Part shown: piece after piece, positions 45,144 through 55,866 of the stretch
Numbering within the stretch: the stretch's first letter is position 1
Layout of the letters: every line of letters begins with the position of its first letter
Assembly: GCA_944548615.1 (NCBI GenBank)
Contig: OX155961.1
Location: forward strand, 1-64,000
Direction: 5' to 3'
Length of the DNA stretch: 64,000 bases
Source of the DNA: Micropterix aruncella
Lineage: Eukaryota; Arthropoda; Insecta; Lepidoptera; Micropterigidae
Notes under the pieces: generated by a model
The model's database searches: none
What the model saw: the letters and a program-made list of their open reading frames with translations, nothing else
What the model was told of the DNA's origin: nothing
Translations under genes and position numbers: made by a program

Positions 45144-45595
45144 GAAATCCTACTACCACGAAAAAGTCTTTACATTTTTCGGAATAATATATAGCCTATG
45201 ACACTCACAAATAACGTGGCTTTCTATTGGTAAAAGAATTTTCAAAATCGGGTCAGTAAATCCAGAGATTACTTCCTACAACGTCACAAACTTTACCTCT
45301 TTATAATATTAGTATAGATTACTGCTGCCACAGCGCCGCCGACCGCGATCTTTAGTTGCGAGCGCATGTCCCAATGGCGACGTCACATGTCGCATACGCG
45401 CCGTGTGCGACGACAGCGCTAATTTTACGCGGTGGTCGCGCGCAATCAAGTAGTTATAACCGTGTACTCATAGAGGGCGCTAAAAAATACCCCTACCGTA
45501 ATCGTACCCCGCTTCATTCCCGCTTCACCTCACCCCTCGCCTGTCTCAAGCGAAAGTTGAATTTGATTTAGCCAATAGCGTCACCTTAATAGGGC
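45144..45595 (-). repeat. Helitron-like end plus 270-bp companion block
   Basis: 45144-45318 is the terminal segment (TCTTTACATTTTTCGGAATA ... ATATTAGTATAGATT). 45319-45595 is GC-rich (GCCGACCGCGATCTTTAG, GTGGTCGCGCGCAATCAAG, GAGGGCGCTAAAAAATACCC). The whole unit recurs at 56289-56714 in the same order, so the companion block belongs to the element. Confidence 0.7.
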
Positions 45596-46003
45596 GCATT
45601 GAATATCACTTTTTCAACTGAGTGTGTCCACCATTAATATTATATTTTTGTATCTGCCAACCTCCTAGTGTATTTTTAGTGCTCTGTATTATGCATTATT
45701 GGTGAAATAAATAATAATAATTATTAATATTATTATAAACTACGTATGTAATTTAATTAAAAAGAGAGAGAAAATTCTCTCTACTAAATTGTAATATTTT
45801 TTCCATTAAAAATCTCGTGAGTGTATGTCATAAATGGCATCTGGCAATAGGCATTCGATACGGTCTATAAGCAGTATAAATTTCCTGAAAGTCTAGGAAA
45901 CAGAGCCCTACGTTCTGATATAACTCTTTACTCCCTACTTCGAAAGACAGACCTTATTGTAAAATTAACTGTTCCATGGGAATCAAATATTCCAAAAGAC
46001 CAA

Positions 46004-46078
46004 TAAAATACAAACGGAGCTGCCATGGAATTCACCGACCAAAAATCGGGCCCATCATATATAAAAAATTATATAACA
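46004..46078 (-). mobile_element. REL non-LTR 3' fragment nested in a sibling copy
   Basis: The reverse-strand 3' UTR only (TAAAATACAAACGGAGCTGCC ... GGGCCCATCAT). It lies between AAAGACCA and AAATTAAATAAATA, which are contiguous in other copies (apart from a short ACGAGTAC stretch), so it inserted into the older copy. Confidence 0.82.
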
Positions 46079-46377
46079 AATTAAATAAATACCCGGAACG
46101 ACTTCACTGTTCACCTTCACGCTGTGGAAGTTGGCGCTCAAGGCCTGCCAGCCAAATCTCTGTTAAAGGTCTTGGTCTCTTTGGGAGAATAATCAACTCC
46201 TTCCTAGAAAAATGATCTACAACTGCGATTTTCGATCATTTCATCTCAAATTCTGTGACTTCGTAGGGGGAGTGAATGGGTAGTAATGTGAACGCTCACA
46301 TACGGCAAGACAGCTGTCCTAAACCTATCACAGCCAGTCGTTAGTCCGGAGCCCACCAAACACCCCCCAGAAGTGTT

Positions 46378-46793
46378 ACAAGTAAATATATTTAAAAGAA
46401 TAATAAACACATCTGCTGTTACAGAAATTGACTATTGTATTTATAATTATTTTAATTACGGTTTTTAAAGAAATATTTATGGTTTATATATTTATCTACA
46501 TATTATATAGGTACATCAACGTTTCCGAAATTTACTCAATTAGACCTTTCATTTGACACTAAACAATAAATTTATGTTAATTTAATGACATTTAGATAAC
46601 TACTTACTTGATATTTGGACAGTTAAGGTGGTACCCTATGACACTCGGAATGACCTAACGATTCTAACAATACGAAACATTTGTTAATCGTTTCAAGCGT
46701 TTAGAAGTTATTGTGGAACAAAGAAATGGAAAACATACATAGATGAACCCTGAACATTACTCTTCTCTTTTGTTGGGCAGTTGTGTAAAAATA
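46378..46793 (-). mobile_element. mariner tail repeat inserted in a retrotransposon 3' UTR
   Basis: About 415 bp matching 17698-18115 in order (ACAAGTAAATATATT, GACCTTTCATTTGACACTA, GATATTTGGACAGTTAAGGT, CATACATAGATGAA). It splits CCAGAAGTGT from AAAAATAGTATTATGATGG. GTGT is present at both junctions. Confidence 0.75.
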
Positions 46794-46855
46794 GTATTAT
46801 GATGGGCCCGACCGGTCAGTGAATTCCATGGCAGCTTCGTTTGTATTTTATTATT

Positions 46856-47290
46856 ATTTTTATCGAGTTCCGGCAGGCGTGTTAAATTCATAGGTAACAG
46901 AATAGAGAACGGGAGTGCGAAGGCGGGCTGTGAGTGGATGCGTTCACCGAATAGAAAGAGATAGTTGCATATGGGGCCCTCTATCCTTGTCTAGTTGCGC
47001 ATGCGCGTTTATCCATAGCATAGCAGACTTATGGCTTCGAAGCGTTGCCATGGTGGTATATAAGCATTGCCATAGTGATATGTATGTGTCTCCTTGCATG
47101 CGCAACTAGACAAGGAAGGAGGGGGTACTATATGCTGCTGTCTCTTTCTATTCGGCTGACGCATTCTCAGGCTGGTCACGAGGTCTAGTAGTTACATGTC
47201 AAAGGTCAAATTAGTGTCGGCTGCCGGCGCTGGAATTGGAGGCACTGCTTCGTTTTATTTTGACACTTTATTTTTTAAAAAAAAATTCAG
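46856..47290. other. Arrestin intron 4, distal part
   Basis: Contains an inverted pair CCTTGTCTAGTTGCGCATGC (46986-47005) / GCATGCGCAACTAGACAAGG (47097-47116), a foldback with arms of about 20 bp extended imperfectly to GGATGCGT-type ends and a 90-bp loop. The acceptor AAAAATTCAG ends at 47290. Confidence 0.6.
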
Positions 47291-47578
47291 GTGGTTGCTC
47301 TCGTATCTGGTATGCATAGAAACCTGGAAAGCAAGTTTAATATAACGATTGGCACAATTCCTTTCTACATGCCATCAGGAGCTATTTTGGATACCAATCA
47401 AATATATCCATATTATGCATGTTGTGATGGATCCTCAACGGCAACGGCACCACCGCCGACGTATGAAGAATGCATGCAAAGCGCACAAAAAATAAACGAT
47501 GACGATGATAACGAGGCGTTTCTTCAATACGAGCAGGGTTATAGGCCTGTCTATCCATTTTATAAAAAAGAAAAATAA
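47291..47578 (+). CDS. Alpha-arrestin exon 5 (C-terminus)
   Basis: Final coding exon, 95 residues plus stop. Last Arrestin_C strand (NITIGTIPFYMPSGA), then a tail carrying PPTY in PPPTYEECM (residues 344-347), the PPxY signature that binds WW domains of NEDD4-type ubiquitin ligases. An acidic stretch DDDDNEAF and a tyrosine-rich end YRPVYPFYKKEK follow. The stop codon TAA (47576-47578) overlaps an AATAAA polyadenylation-like hexamer at 47574; further AATAAA-like sites are downstream near 47770. The complete protein (384 residues with exon B, 377 with exon A) is close to the usual ARRDC length. Confidence 0.94.
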   Translation: MVALVSGMHRNLESKFNITIGTIPFYMPSGAILDTNQIYPYYACCDGSSTATAPPPTYEECMQSAQKINDDDDNEAFLQYEQGYRPVYPFYKKEK

Positions 47579-48043
47579 ACGATTTTTTAAAAATTTATCT
47601 GTTTTTAAAATCTACCAACCGCAACAACTTGGGAATTGATATAATACTGGTAGCTTTTTCGTTTATCAAAAAAAAAAAAAAAAAAACCACAACCCTTATA
47701 CAAACGTACCTGATGCTTTCGTTATATTATCACCCGAACACACACGTACGTTCGAGTACAAAAACAAAACAAAATAAAAATGTAAAAAACTCAAAACCAA
47801 CAAATACGTGTTCACATTGTACCTACGGTTCTAAATACAAAAAAGGGTAAGAAATTGGCTTATTGTGTAAAAAAAATCTATTACCTAGTTTTTGAATACG
47901 ACAACGTTTTTTTACCTAGTTTTTTAATATTAACCCAAAGGTAGGGTGGGTAATGCTAAATTTGATAGGAAATAGCGTCGCATAAGGAGTACTTCAAAAC
48001 ATAAAAAAAATACATTCGCATAACAAAAAAAAATGTAGTTACA
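47579..48043. other. 3' flank of the arrestin gene
   Basis: Presumed 3' UTR with A runs; no gene. Confidence 0.35.
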
Positions 48044-49128
48044 TTGGGACTTTGCTTATCCGAGATAATGTGGACCGAGGCTACCTCAAATAATCAAAAA
48101 CTTGGAGGACTCTGAATGAAAACGTAGCCATTAAAGTAAAAGAATACATCTATTTCATGTTTAAATATAGTCGGTTGAAACTCCGTTTTTATACAATACA
48201 TCAGGCGCGGATCTACGTATGATTTTGGGGGGGGGGGGCAGTGGGGGTGGGGTTCTGTCTAGATAGTTCAAATAAATTATAGTGTGAATTTAGGGCATCC
48301 AATGTGCTGAATAGAGATAGGTAATTAAGTAATTAAGGCTTATAAAAAGGGAAAAGAAATAATGAATACACTCATACGTTTTTATTTTACTTCTAAATGA
48401 ACAATGAACAAATGATACATAATAGTGCATAACACGGAATTAAATTACAAATCGCAGTTTCCCGTGTTTTTTCTTTGCAAATCTTTCAATTATCTTCTTT
48501 TTGTCTACTGGAATATCAAAATGAATATGCAGGAGTGCCAACCCTGTTAACCTATCCTCTACCATCGTGGATCGTAGCCAGGTTTTTAGTCGCCTCAGAG
48601 TTGAAAAACTTCTTTCGGCAGTCGCCACACTTACGGACAAGGAGGCCATGATAAGGATGAGGCGATGTATGCCAGGGTAGATGAATTCGTTGGCCAGACC
48701 TAGAACATCTAGGATATTTTTTGGTTCAGAATAAGCGGGTTTATTTCTCTTTTCCCTTCTAAAACTTTCTTTCCAGATCTTGTATTCTCCCAGAACTCCT
48801 GCCGCATGAACTCCTAGGAGACTCTTATGCTCTCTAACAAGATCTGCTACTACATTTGAGTGATCACTATCGTCTTTTATTATTACCGATGGCATTATAA
48901 TGTTTTAATTAAAAACCTTTAAGGTTTCGGGTGGGAGTCGATTTTTGAGGTCGTTTATGACATTGTCCAGTAGCGGGATATTTTTTTTTCAATCCTCGTG
49001 CAATACATACATACATACATTATAAAATACAGTACTGCATAGTAAAACTGGAGCAGAGTGGTAAAAACATGACGTAGCACTTTTGACCTCGGTAAACTGG
49101 GGCTCGGATAACCGCGGCCCTACTGTTC
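48044..49128. repeat. Possible pogo/Tigger-like ends around a hAT fragment
   Basis: Left GGGACTTTGCTTATCCGAGA and right (reverse complement) AGGGCCGCGGTTATCCGAGC are similar, TTATCC-centred inverted ends about 1.08 kb apart, both followed by an ACCGAGG phrase. A hAT C-terminal frame lies inside, so either a hAT inserted in a pogo-type element or the similarity is partly fortuitous. Confidence 0.35.
48440..48895 (-). pseudogene. hAT transposase C-terminal domain (ZMYM1-like type)
   Basis: An open 151-codon minus frame with ATG at 48895. The key block ASLSVSVATAERSFSTLRRL, then LKTWLRSTMVEDRLTGLALL, is the hAT C-terminal dimerisation region of the zinc finger MYM-type 1-like transposases. The N-terminal finger and catalytic core are absent here. 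A decayed core of the same type lies at 50720-52130 on the same strand, so the two may be parts of one disrupted element. Confidence 0.8.
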
Positions 49129-49285
49129 TTTTTAAGATAGTTTAAAAAACTGAATCCTATCGCCATATAGGTGTTTATGAGTTGTTTTAAAAAACTTACC
49201 TAATCTACCTACCTGTAGGTGTTTGACGCTTCTATTAATGCATCTTGCTTATTTATTGAGGCCGAAAAGAGATTATTAATGATCC

Positions 49286-49746
49286 TACTGTTCCATGGGA
49301 ATCAAATATCCCAAAAGACCACGAGTACAAATTAAATATCTCGCAAATGCCGTCACCAGGAACGGCTTTACTGTTCACCTTCACAGTGTGGAGTTGACAA
49401 TCGTGGCCTGCCAGCTAAATCTCTCTTTCACTTTTTTAAGGAACTTGATCTATCCAGGAAAATAATCAACTCCTTCCTAGAAAAAATATCTACAACCACG
49501 ATTTCCAAGTCTCAAATCCTATGGCTTTGAAGAGGGAGTGAATGGGTGGTAAGGTGAACGCTCACATGTGGCAAGACAGCTGTCCTAAACCTACCACAGC
49601 CGGTCGTTAGTCCTGAATACACCGTTCACACCCCAGAAGGGTAATAATAGTATGTGATAGGATTTGATTTGTAATAATAGTATGTGATGGCCCGAGTTCG
49701 GTCGGTGAATTCCATGGCAGCTCCGTTTGTATTTTATTTATTTGTA
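49286..49746 (+). mobile_element. REL non-LTR retrotransposon, truncated copy
   Basis: Starts at CTGTTCCATGGGAATCAAAT (endonuclease end), has small deletions, and ends with the 3' UTR. Within the UTR a phrase TAATAATAGTATGTGAT is duplicated (about 49642 and 49672) before the terminal CAGCTCCGTTTGTATTTTAT. Confidence 0.85.
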
Positions 49747-50700
49747 GTAGGTACGTCATTGAGCAATCGAATACGTTATACATATAATCAATGGTAAAAG
49801 CGAGTATGTACACTTATCCTATGCAGAGTACACTCATTTTACGCAACGTTGCGTGCAACGTTAAGTGTGTCTGCTTCCATCTAAATTCAAGGGCACATGC
49901 ATTGCGTACGTTGTGTACGTAGGCCCAGTGTGTCGGACCCGATTAAAAAAAATATACATGCTGAATTTTTAGTTACCGGCGTCTTTGAAGGGGGTAAATC
50001 AGTACGAGCAAGTAAACAACTTTTAATTAAAGTTTTGAGGAAAAAAAATATTTAAACATTTTTCTAATGTCCTTTTTACGTCAATTTAGTAATTCTTATC
50101 TATTGAAAAATAATTTAAGAAGCATTGAGCGTGCTGCGCCATCTAGCGGCAGGCAAAAATCGCTTAAAAACAATATAATAACTAAAAACTCATGGTGTAG
50201 TTACCTATTCAGTGGCATAACTGTTATATTATCCACATATTATCTTTGGGCGAGCTGGCAAAATGCCACAGGCCCCCGACCCGACGGGATTCTCGGTGTT
50301 TTTTAATTAAATTACGTGACGATTCTTACTGGGAGGGCCCCATTTGCCACGGGCCCTAATAAGTCTGTGGCCACGGGCCTAGTTGGTATAGTTACGCCAC
50401 TACCCAGCGGCGCCGACTTCTTGAAAACCTCGTGGGTGCTCATGCAGTCGACTCAGGTGGCTCCTTTAAAAAAAACTGGCGAAGTGCGAGAGGAGAAATG
50501 CACACTGACCGACAAATAAACTCTACGACACTGATCGACAAATAACTCTACCTACATAATCCGTCAATTCTTCGTAAATTTGTACAGTAGAACTCGAGTT
50601 ATAAGCGAACAGACAGGCAGTAGGATAGAAAGATGTTGCATTTATTTTATAAAGAAGAGAAACGGAAGAGAAGAAAAGAAGATAAGTAAAAATGATAGAT
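49747..50700. other. Gene-free repeat stretch
   Basis: 49960-50160 resembles the MITE at 61303-61648 and the 35001 block (ACCGGCGTCTTTGAAGGGGG, AAATCAGTACGAGC). 50250-50420 is GC-rich with GGCCCC/GGGCCC phrases and a right end ATAGTTACGCCACTAC, like other insect MITE ends. 50585 begins CAGTAGAACTCGAGTTATAA, another pogo-like end. No gene. Confidence 0.4.
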
Positions 50701-51258
50701 CTAACAATAAATAATGTTAATCTGTTTTAGCTCTCTTATTAATACTAAAAGATATCTTATTGCAGCTAGGTACTTCTTTCATTGTGTCTTGAACAACTAG
50801 GTTTAACGAATGAGCCATGCAATGCACATGAATTGCCCTTGGTTCGAGCCACTGATCATATTCGATAGCCTTTACCCGCGACTGAAGGCGAGTATGTGCT
50901 CCACTAACATTAGCAGCGCCATCTGTCTGCGCAGACCCTTACACGCTTTGATATTTATGTCGAATCTTCTTAGCACGTCATTAAAAATTTCAAACAAAAT
51001 TTCGGATGTTGTTATGTCGTTTTATAGAGGCCGAAAAAAGTTTTATGTATGCTGTGAGTCCACATAACAAAAGCAAAATGTGGCTTGTTCATGATTGGAA
51101 ATATCACCAGTTTCATCAACCATAACTGAGTAATAGACCGCATTTTGTACTAGTTTTATTATTTTATGCAATGTTTCGTGACTCAAAATCGTACACAGTT
51201 CGTGAGTGATATCGTGTGACAACCACTTATATTTGCTACGCTGGAGCCACGAGTTTAA

Positions 51259-51964
51259 AGGTCTTTGCCCACTACACCGTACCATACCATGACCATAATA
51301 GGAACGTATCAGGCACGTAAAGAAGCGTTCCGAACACGGCTATGCCCACTGCAACGGTTCAACAGCGTTCTATCCCCGTATACAACTGCGTATCATGACC
51401 GTAGCATGCCCGTAGCATGCCCGTTCGATACCCGTTCTATCCGTTGCTGTACATTTTCGCTTACGTGTTCGTGTTGCGTGGACGCTTCGAGGTGTTGTAA
51501 ATTCCAAAAATAATAAAATAAATATGGCTATTAGACAATTCTCTTTTAGAGAATTGGCTATGATTGCCAATTATGATTCTTAATGGTGTCCATATATTTT
51601 GGATGTTTTAAATTATAAATAAACTCGTATTTACGCACACATTCAATTAACTTTTCGTCCTCCATCGCGTCCTTCGTGAGCGCATCCAATATACTGACGA
51701 AGAGGCAACGCATATGGTGACCGTTTGGCCGCCTGCGGACAGCGGTTTGACAACGTCGCGTGCCATGCAAGGAGCGTATCGGCACCGGCAAAATATTCTC
51801 GCCGTGAAATCTGTCACGCTCCGGTCATGGCACGGTACGGTGTTGGCCTGTGACGGAACGGTCTAGTGGGCGTTGCCTGATAGTAATTCATACAAAGAAT
51901 ATTTTTTTGCATGTGTCGATACGGTTACGGTCATGGTATGATACGGTGTAGTGGGCAAAGACCT
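51259..51964 (-). mobile_element. PIF/Harbinger-like element with a MADF domain
   Basis: Terminal inverted repeats of about 37 bp (AGGTCTTTGCCCACTACACC ... and its mirror) are flanked by a TAA duplication (51256-51258 and 51965-51967), the TWA target type of PIF/Harbinger. Removing it restores the host hAT frame (E-L-N-S-W). Internal CATGCCATGACCG / CGGTACGG-type subterminal repeats are abundant. The length of 706 bp is too short for a transposase, but a minus-strand reading frame encodes part of a MADF domain. Confidence 0.85.
51558..51791 (-). CDS. MADF (Myb/SANT-like) domain fragment within the Harbinger-like element
   Basis: The minus frame contains MEDEKLIECVRKYEFIYNLK followed by HPKYMDTIKNHNWQS, the first two helices of a MADF DNA-binding domain (family: LI..V..YP.LYD..HPDYK....W). 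Harbinger elements usually encode such a Myb-like helper protein besides the transposase. Here the frame stops just after the W, so it is a truncated remnant or a first exon. The natural start is probably the internal ATG before EDEK. Confidence 0.6.
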   Translation of the reverse strand: MPVPIRSLHGTRRCQTAVRRRPNGHHMRCLFVSILDALTKDAMEDEKLIECVRKYEFIYNLKHPKYMDTIKNHNWQS

Positions 51965-52130
51965 TAACTCGGGAATATCCTATGATCGCAACTTTAACAA
52001 CCGAATATAATTTGAATGTTCGTCCTCGTGACCCCTTATGGCTAGGCCTTCGGTCAGGCGACTACCTCTCTCAAACAGTGAAAAACGGACATTTTGCAAT
52101 CAAATTTACGTGACTCCCGCGAACATTTAA

Positions 52131-53335
52131 ATAATAATAAAAATATGAGTCTTGTAGGATTTTTTTCAATATTTTGTTCTACGATGTCGAATTTTAATGT
52201 TTTGATTTTTTTCTTAATAAAAATAAATAAAATCTGAAGTCATCTCTTTTTTGTAAATAGCATTTTTCTTGGAATCTATAAGGGTTAGCAACTTGAAACT
52301 ATCTTGGTAATGAGTACGAAGTAAATGTTCAAAATGTAACATTGCTTTATTTTTAATTATTTTACTTTTTCCATTACAATCTTCCAAAAAACCAAAAAAA
52401 TATTTTTTTGTCAATCGCCATTTTAGTAGAATGGTATGCTGCACAAGCAAAAATAGTCCTTCCGTGTATCGCGCCCCGCTCGACATTCCCTTGGCAAGTC
52501 CAGTCCGTGCGAGGCAGCACACCTCGCCGGTATTGCATTAGGAGCTACGTCGCTTTTTTTTACAATCTAACGCGATCTATTTCAAGATATTATTTTGCAA
52601 AAAGGTGCTAACTTGGAATCGATCACAAAACATGGGGAAGAAATATTCATTAGCATCCAATAATGCATTAAAATTTATATTTGGGCTGACAGAATCAAAA
52701 CGATAAGTTTCAATGTACCTAGCAAATTTTAATAATGTCAATCGATCGACGCGGCGCATCTAGTCAGGCGACAGCAGTGTGGCGACAGGCGGCAGGGCTT
52801 CTCAAGTAGCAACCCAGCATGAAAATTCCAGCGATGTCTTTTAATTTAGTGGTATAAAACCCGTTTTTTTATATTTTTAGCACAAAGAGGGCTCGAATGG
52901 TTGACCGTACATAAATTAACTGCAACGATATACATTAAAATGCCACGGTAATTAAATTTCTTTAGGATTTCTATTACCTTTACCTGCGTGTTTATTCTAT
53001 ATTTTTTATAGCAAATGCATAAAATGTAGGGCCTTGAACTATACATTAATGCAGTATAGGTGCTTACATTTTTTAGCACGCCGAGTCCTTTCTGAAACAC
53101 TCCAATGTATGTTTAGCGTTTTTCATGGTATCGGTGTTATGATTTTCATTTTTTTTTCGATTTTTCCCAAACTGACGATATTGTTTTGCAGTTACGTGAC
53201 TAACTGTGGCAGATATTGTTTTTTTTTAATTAGTTACACAGTTATTCATGTAACTGCAAAAAAATTATGTTGATGGCCAAACAAATAGGAGGTTGATGTG
53301 CTCTGCTTCCCTATGATATATATCAAGAATAAATT
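52131..53335. other. Gene-free stretch with anonymous frames
   Basis: A minus frame at 52214-52522 (GLAKGMSSGARYTEGLFLLV ...) and another at 52577-52759 are open but match nothing I know. AT-rich with T runs; no supported gene. Confidence 0.3.
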
Positions 53336-53340
53336 TTACA

Positions 53341-53600
53341 AGGCGACAGTAGCGAATGGTTAAAATTACGTAGAAGTATATTAACAGCTTCTATCTTTGG
53401 CAAAGTGGTTAAAAATTGGAACATACAAGTTGTAGCGGCTTTGAAAAATCAATGCTATATCCCAAGACCTTGTCCCATGTAAAGAACATGAAAAATAGCA
53501 TTGTCAAAATTGAGTATTCAAGAGTGAATTTATATTCAACCATGCGGGTTATTTATTGATGCAAACATACCCTTCTTAAGGCGACTACCTCTCTCAATTT
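53341..53600 (+). pseudogene. YqaJ-type nuclease/recombinase domain fragment
   Basis: A single plus frame reads DSSEWLKLRRSILTASIFGK, VVKNWN, ALKNQCYIPR, then a damaged EHEKIAL stretch, IQPCGLFIDANIPFL. This is the order of the YqaJ-type exonuclease fold found in many repetitive insect proteins (family: S..W...R..RITAS.FG ... YG...E..A...Y ... GLFI....P.L.ASPDG). Three in-frame stops and loss of the ASPDG active-site region after PFL make it a fragment. Confidence 0.65.
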
Positions 53601-53637
53601 AATAATGTCACGGAATTAAGGTATTTCATATACATAC

Positions 53638-53816
53638 CCAGTACGACTGATCAAAGAAATCCACTTTTCTCGCCTTTGCAGGTTATGTGCAAGCTTAGAA
53701 AAACTGTAAAATTTTACATTTTTCGTGTTGTAATAGGTGTTACTACACCCAACAACACAACATATAGTGCCCCCGTGACGTTTTAGCATGGTGTCCTCCT
53801 TGCTAGAGCCGCTCAT
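53638..53816 (-). CDS. THAP zinc-finger exon
   Basis: The minus ATG at 53816 starts MSGSSKEDTMLKRHGG. CCVVGCSNTYYNTKNVKFYS followed by FSKLAHNLQRREKWISLISR is the first two thirds of a THAP domain (C2CH finger: CxxxxC ... W ... later C..H). A good donor, TGG|GTATGT, at 53638-53632 ends the exon at a point where family members often have an intron. The second half (with CSxHF) was not found nearby. THAP fingers occur in cellular DNA-binding proteins and in P-type and other transposases. The surrounding repeats favour a mobile origin, but the frame is intact. Confidence 0.6.
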
Positions 53817-53929
53817 ATTTTAGTAACGATAAACAAAACAAACCAATTCTCCATACAAAACCACAGGCTACGCGAGAACTGTCACTCAGATTGTTTAGCA
53901 TTGTACGCGTGAGGGCGCTGATATGTATA

Positions 53930-55866
53930 TGTATGTATGTATTTGCATGCCAATTTGACTATATTACCGTTATTTGTGAGTGTCTTCTTGTGAGTGTCTT
54001 CTTGTGAGTGTCTTATTTGTGAGAATCTTATCTCTTTAACCATTTATGCAGTAAAAGTAAAATTATATGCAGTAAAAGGGAAAAGTCTTTTGTATTAAAT
54101 ACTTGAGACGTTAAATTTACTTATTTTGATAATAATTCATAATTGTTGACAATATGACCAATAAACATGACCTAACGATTTCAATTATTTTTTTAATGTG
54201 AAAAACTACTTTTTGTGACTTAAATATAAAAGTTAGACATATGCTGTCGCTGACTTTTATGTAGGCATTATCAAGCTCTACAACTTTTTCCTAGAACTTA
54301 ATCATATATCTCTCATCGTTAGGGCAGCGTTAGTTAAAAACCTTTTGGTTCGACCGTTTTTTCCGACTTACTTTGGAAATCCGACTACCACGAAAAAGTC
54401 TTTACATTTTTCGGATTAATATACAGCCTATGACACTCACAAATAACGTGGCTTTCTATTGGTAAAATAATTTTCAAAATCGGTTCAGTAAATCCAGAGA
54501 TTACTTCCTACAACGTCACAAACTTTCCCTCTTTATAATATTAGTATACGAGTAGATAAACATGACCTAACGATTTAAATTATTTGTTTAATTTGAAAAA
54601 CTACTTTTTGTGACTTAAATATAAAAGTTACACATATGCTGTCGCTGACTTTTTTGTAGGCATTATCAAGCTCTACAACTTTTTCTAGAACTTAATCATA
54701 TATCTCTCATCGTTAAGGCAGCGTTAGTTAGAAACGTTTTCGTTGACCGTTTTTTCCGAATTACTTTGGAAATCCGACTACCACAAAAAAGTCTTTACCT
54801 TTTTCGGATTAATATATAGCCTATGACACTCACAAATAACGTGGCTTTTTATTCGTAAAAGAATTTTCAAAATCGGTTCAGTAGATCCAGAGATTTCTTC
54901 CTACAACCTCACAATCTTTACCTCTTTATAATATTAGTATAGATAGACGACACGGTCGCGGTTCCATACCTATGTCGTATTATCTCTTTAACAATTTATG
55001 CAGTAAATGGGAAAGTTTTTGTTTTAAACACTTAAGACGATAAATTTACTTATTTTGATAATAATTCATAATTGTTGATAATATGACCAATAAACATGAC
55101 CTAACGATTTAAATAATTTTTTTGATTTGAAAAACTACTTTTTGTGACTTAAATATAAAAGTTACACATATGCTGTCGCTGACTTTTTTGTAGGCATTAT
55201 CAAGCTCTACAACTTTTTTCTAGAACTTAATCATATATCTCTCATCGTTAAGGCAGCGTTAGTTAGAAACATTTTCGTTCGACCGTTTTTTCCGAATTAC
55301 TTTGGAAATCCGACTACCACAAAAAAGTCTTTACCTTTTTCGGATTAATATATAGCCTGTGACACTCACAAATAACGTGGCTTTTTATTCGTAAAAGAAT
55401 TTTCAAAATCGGTTCAGTAGATCCAGAGATTTCTTCCTACAACCTCACAATCTTTACCTCTTTATAATATTAGTATAGATAGACGACACGGTCGCGGTCG
55501 CGACACCTATGTCGTATTATCTCTTTAACAATTTATGCAGTAAATGGGAAAGTTTTTGTTTTAAACACTTAAGACGATAAATTTACTTATTTTGATAATA
55601 ATTCATAATTGTTGATAATATGACCAATAAACATGACCTAACGATTTAAATTATTTTTTTAATTTGAAAAACTACTTTTTGTGACTTAAATATAAAAGTT
55701 ACACATATGCTGTCGCTGATTTTTTTGTAGGCATTATCAAGCTCTACACCTTTTTTCTAGAACTTAATCATATATCTCTCATCGTTAAGGCAGCGTTAGT
55801 TAGAAACGTTTTCGTTCGACCGTTTTTTCCGACTTACTTTGGAAATCCTACTACCACGAAAAAGTC
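53930..55866 (-). repeat. Tandem array of Helitron-like units (period 536 bp where complete)
   Basis: About four units on the minus strand. Boundaries at ATATTAGTATAGATAGACGA fall at 54941 and 55477 (spacing 536). Shared blocks are CGACACGGTCGCGG, TTATGCAGTAAA, AACATGACCTAACGATTTAA, TATGCTGTCGCTGACTTTT, CTCTACAACTTTTT and ACTCACAAATAACGTGGCTT. The first unit carries GAGTGTCTTCTTGTGAGTGT triplication. The last unit is cut at 55866 by a MITE and continues at 56289. Confidence 0.85.

Larger units (their letters stand above)
45850..46855 (+). mobile_element. REL non-LTR copy interrupted by two insertions
   Basis: Truncated copy in arrestin intron 4: RPD-region DNA from 45850, endonuclease end to 46310, 3' UTR from 46320. 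It is cut at 46004-46078 by an inverted fragment of its own family and at 46378-46793 by the mariner-tail repeat. The 3' UTR resumes at 46794 (ATGATGGGCCCGACC) and ends with CGTTTGTATTTTATTA at about 46850. Confidence 0.85.
50720..52130 (-). pseudogene. hAT transposase core (ZMYM1-like), split by a Harbinger-type insertion
   Basis: Minus strand, in order: TEGLAIRGHEDEHSNYIRLL, a stop, DIPEL, [insertion 51259-51964], NSWLQRSKYKWLSHDITHEL, ILSHETLHKIIK, YYSVMVDETGDISNHEQATF, and after a frame change TDGAANVSGAHTRLQSRVKA and IHVHCMAHSLNLVVQD. The VDET.DISN and HC.AHSLNLV blocks are the catalytic-core signatures of this hAT group. Stops, a frameshift and the insertion make it inactive. Confidence 0.85.
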
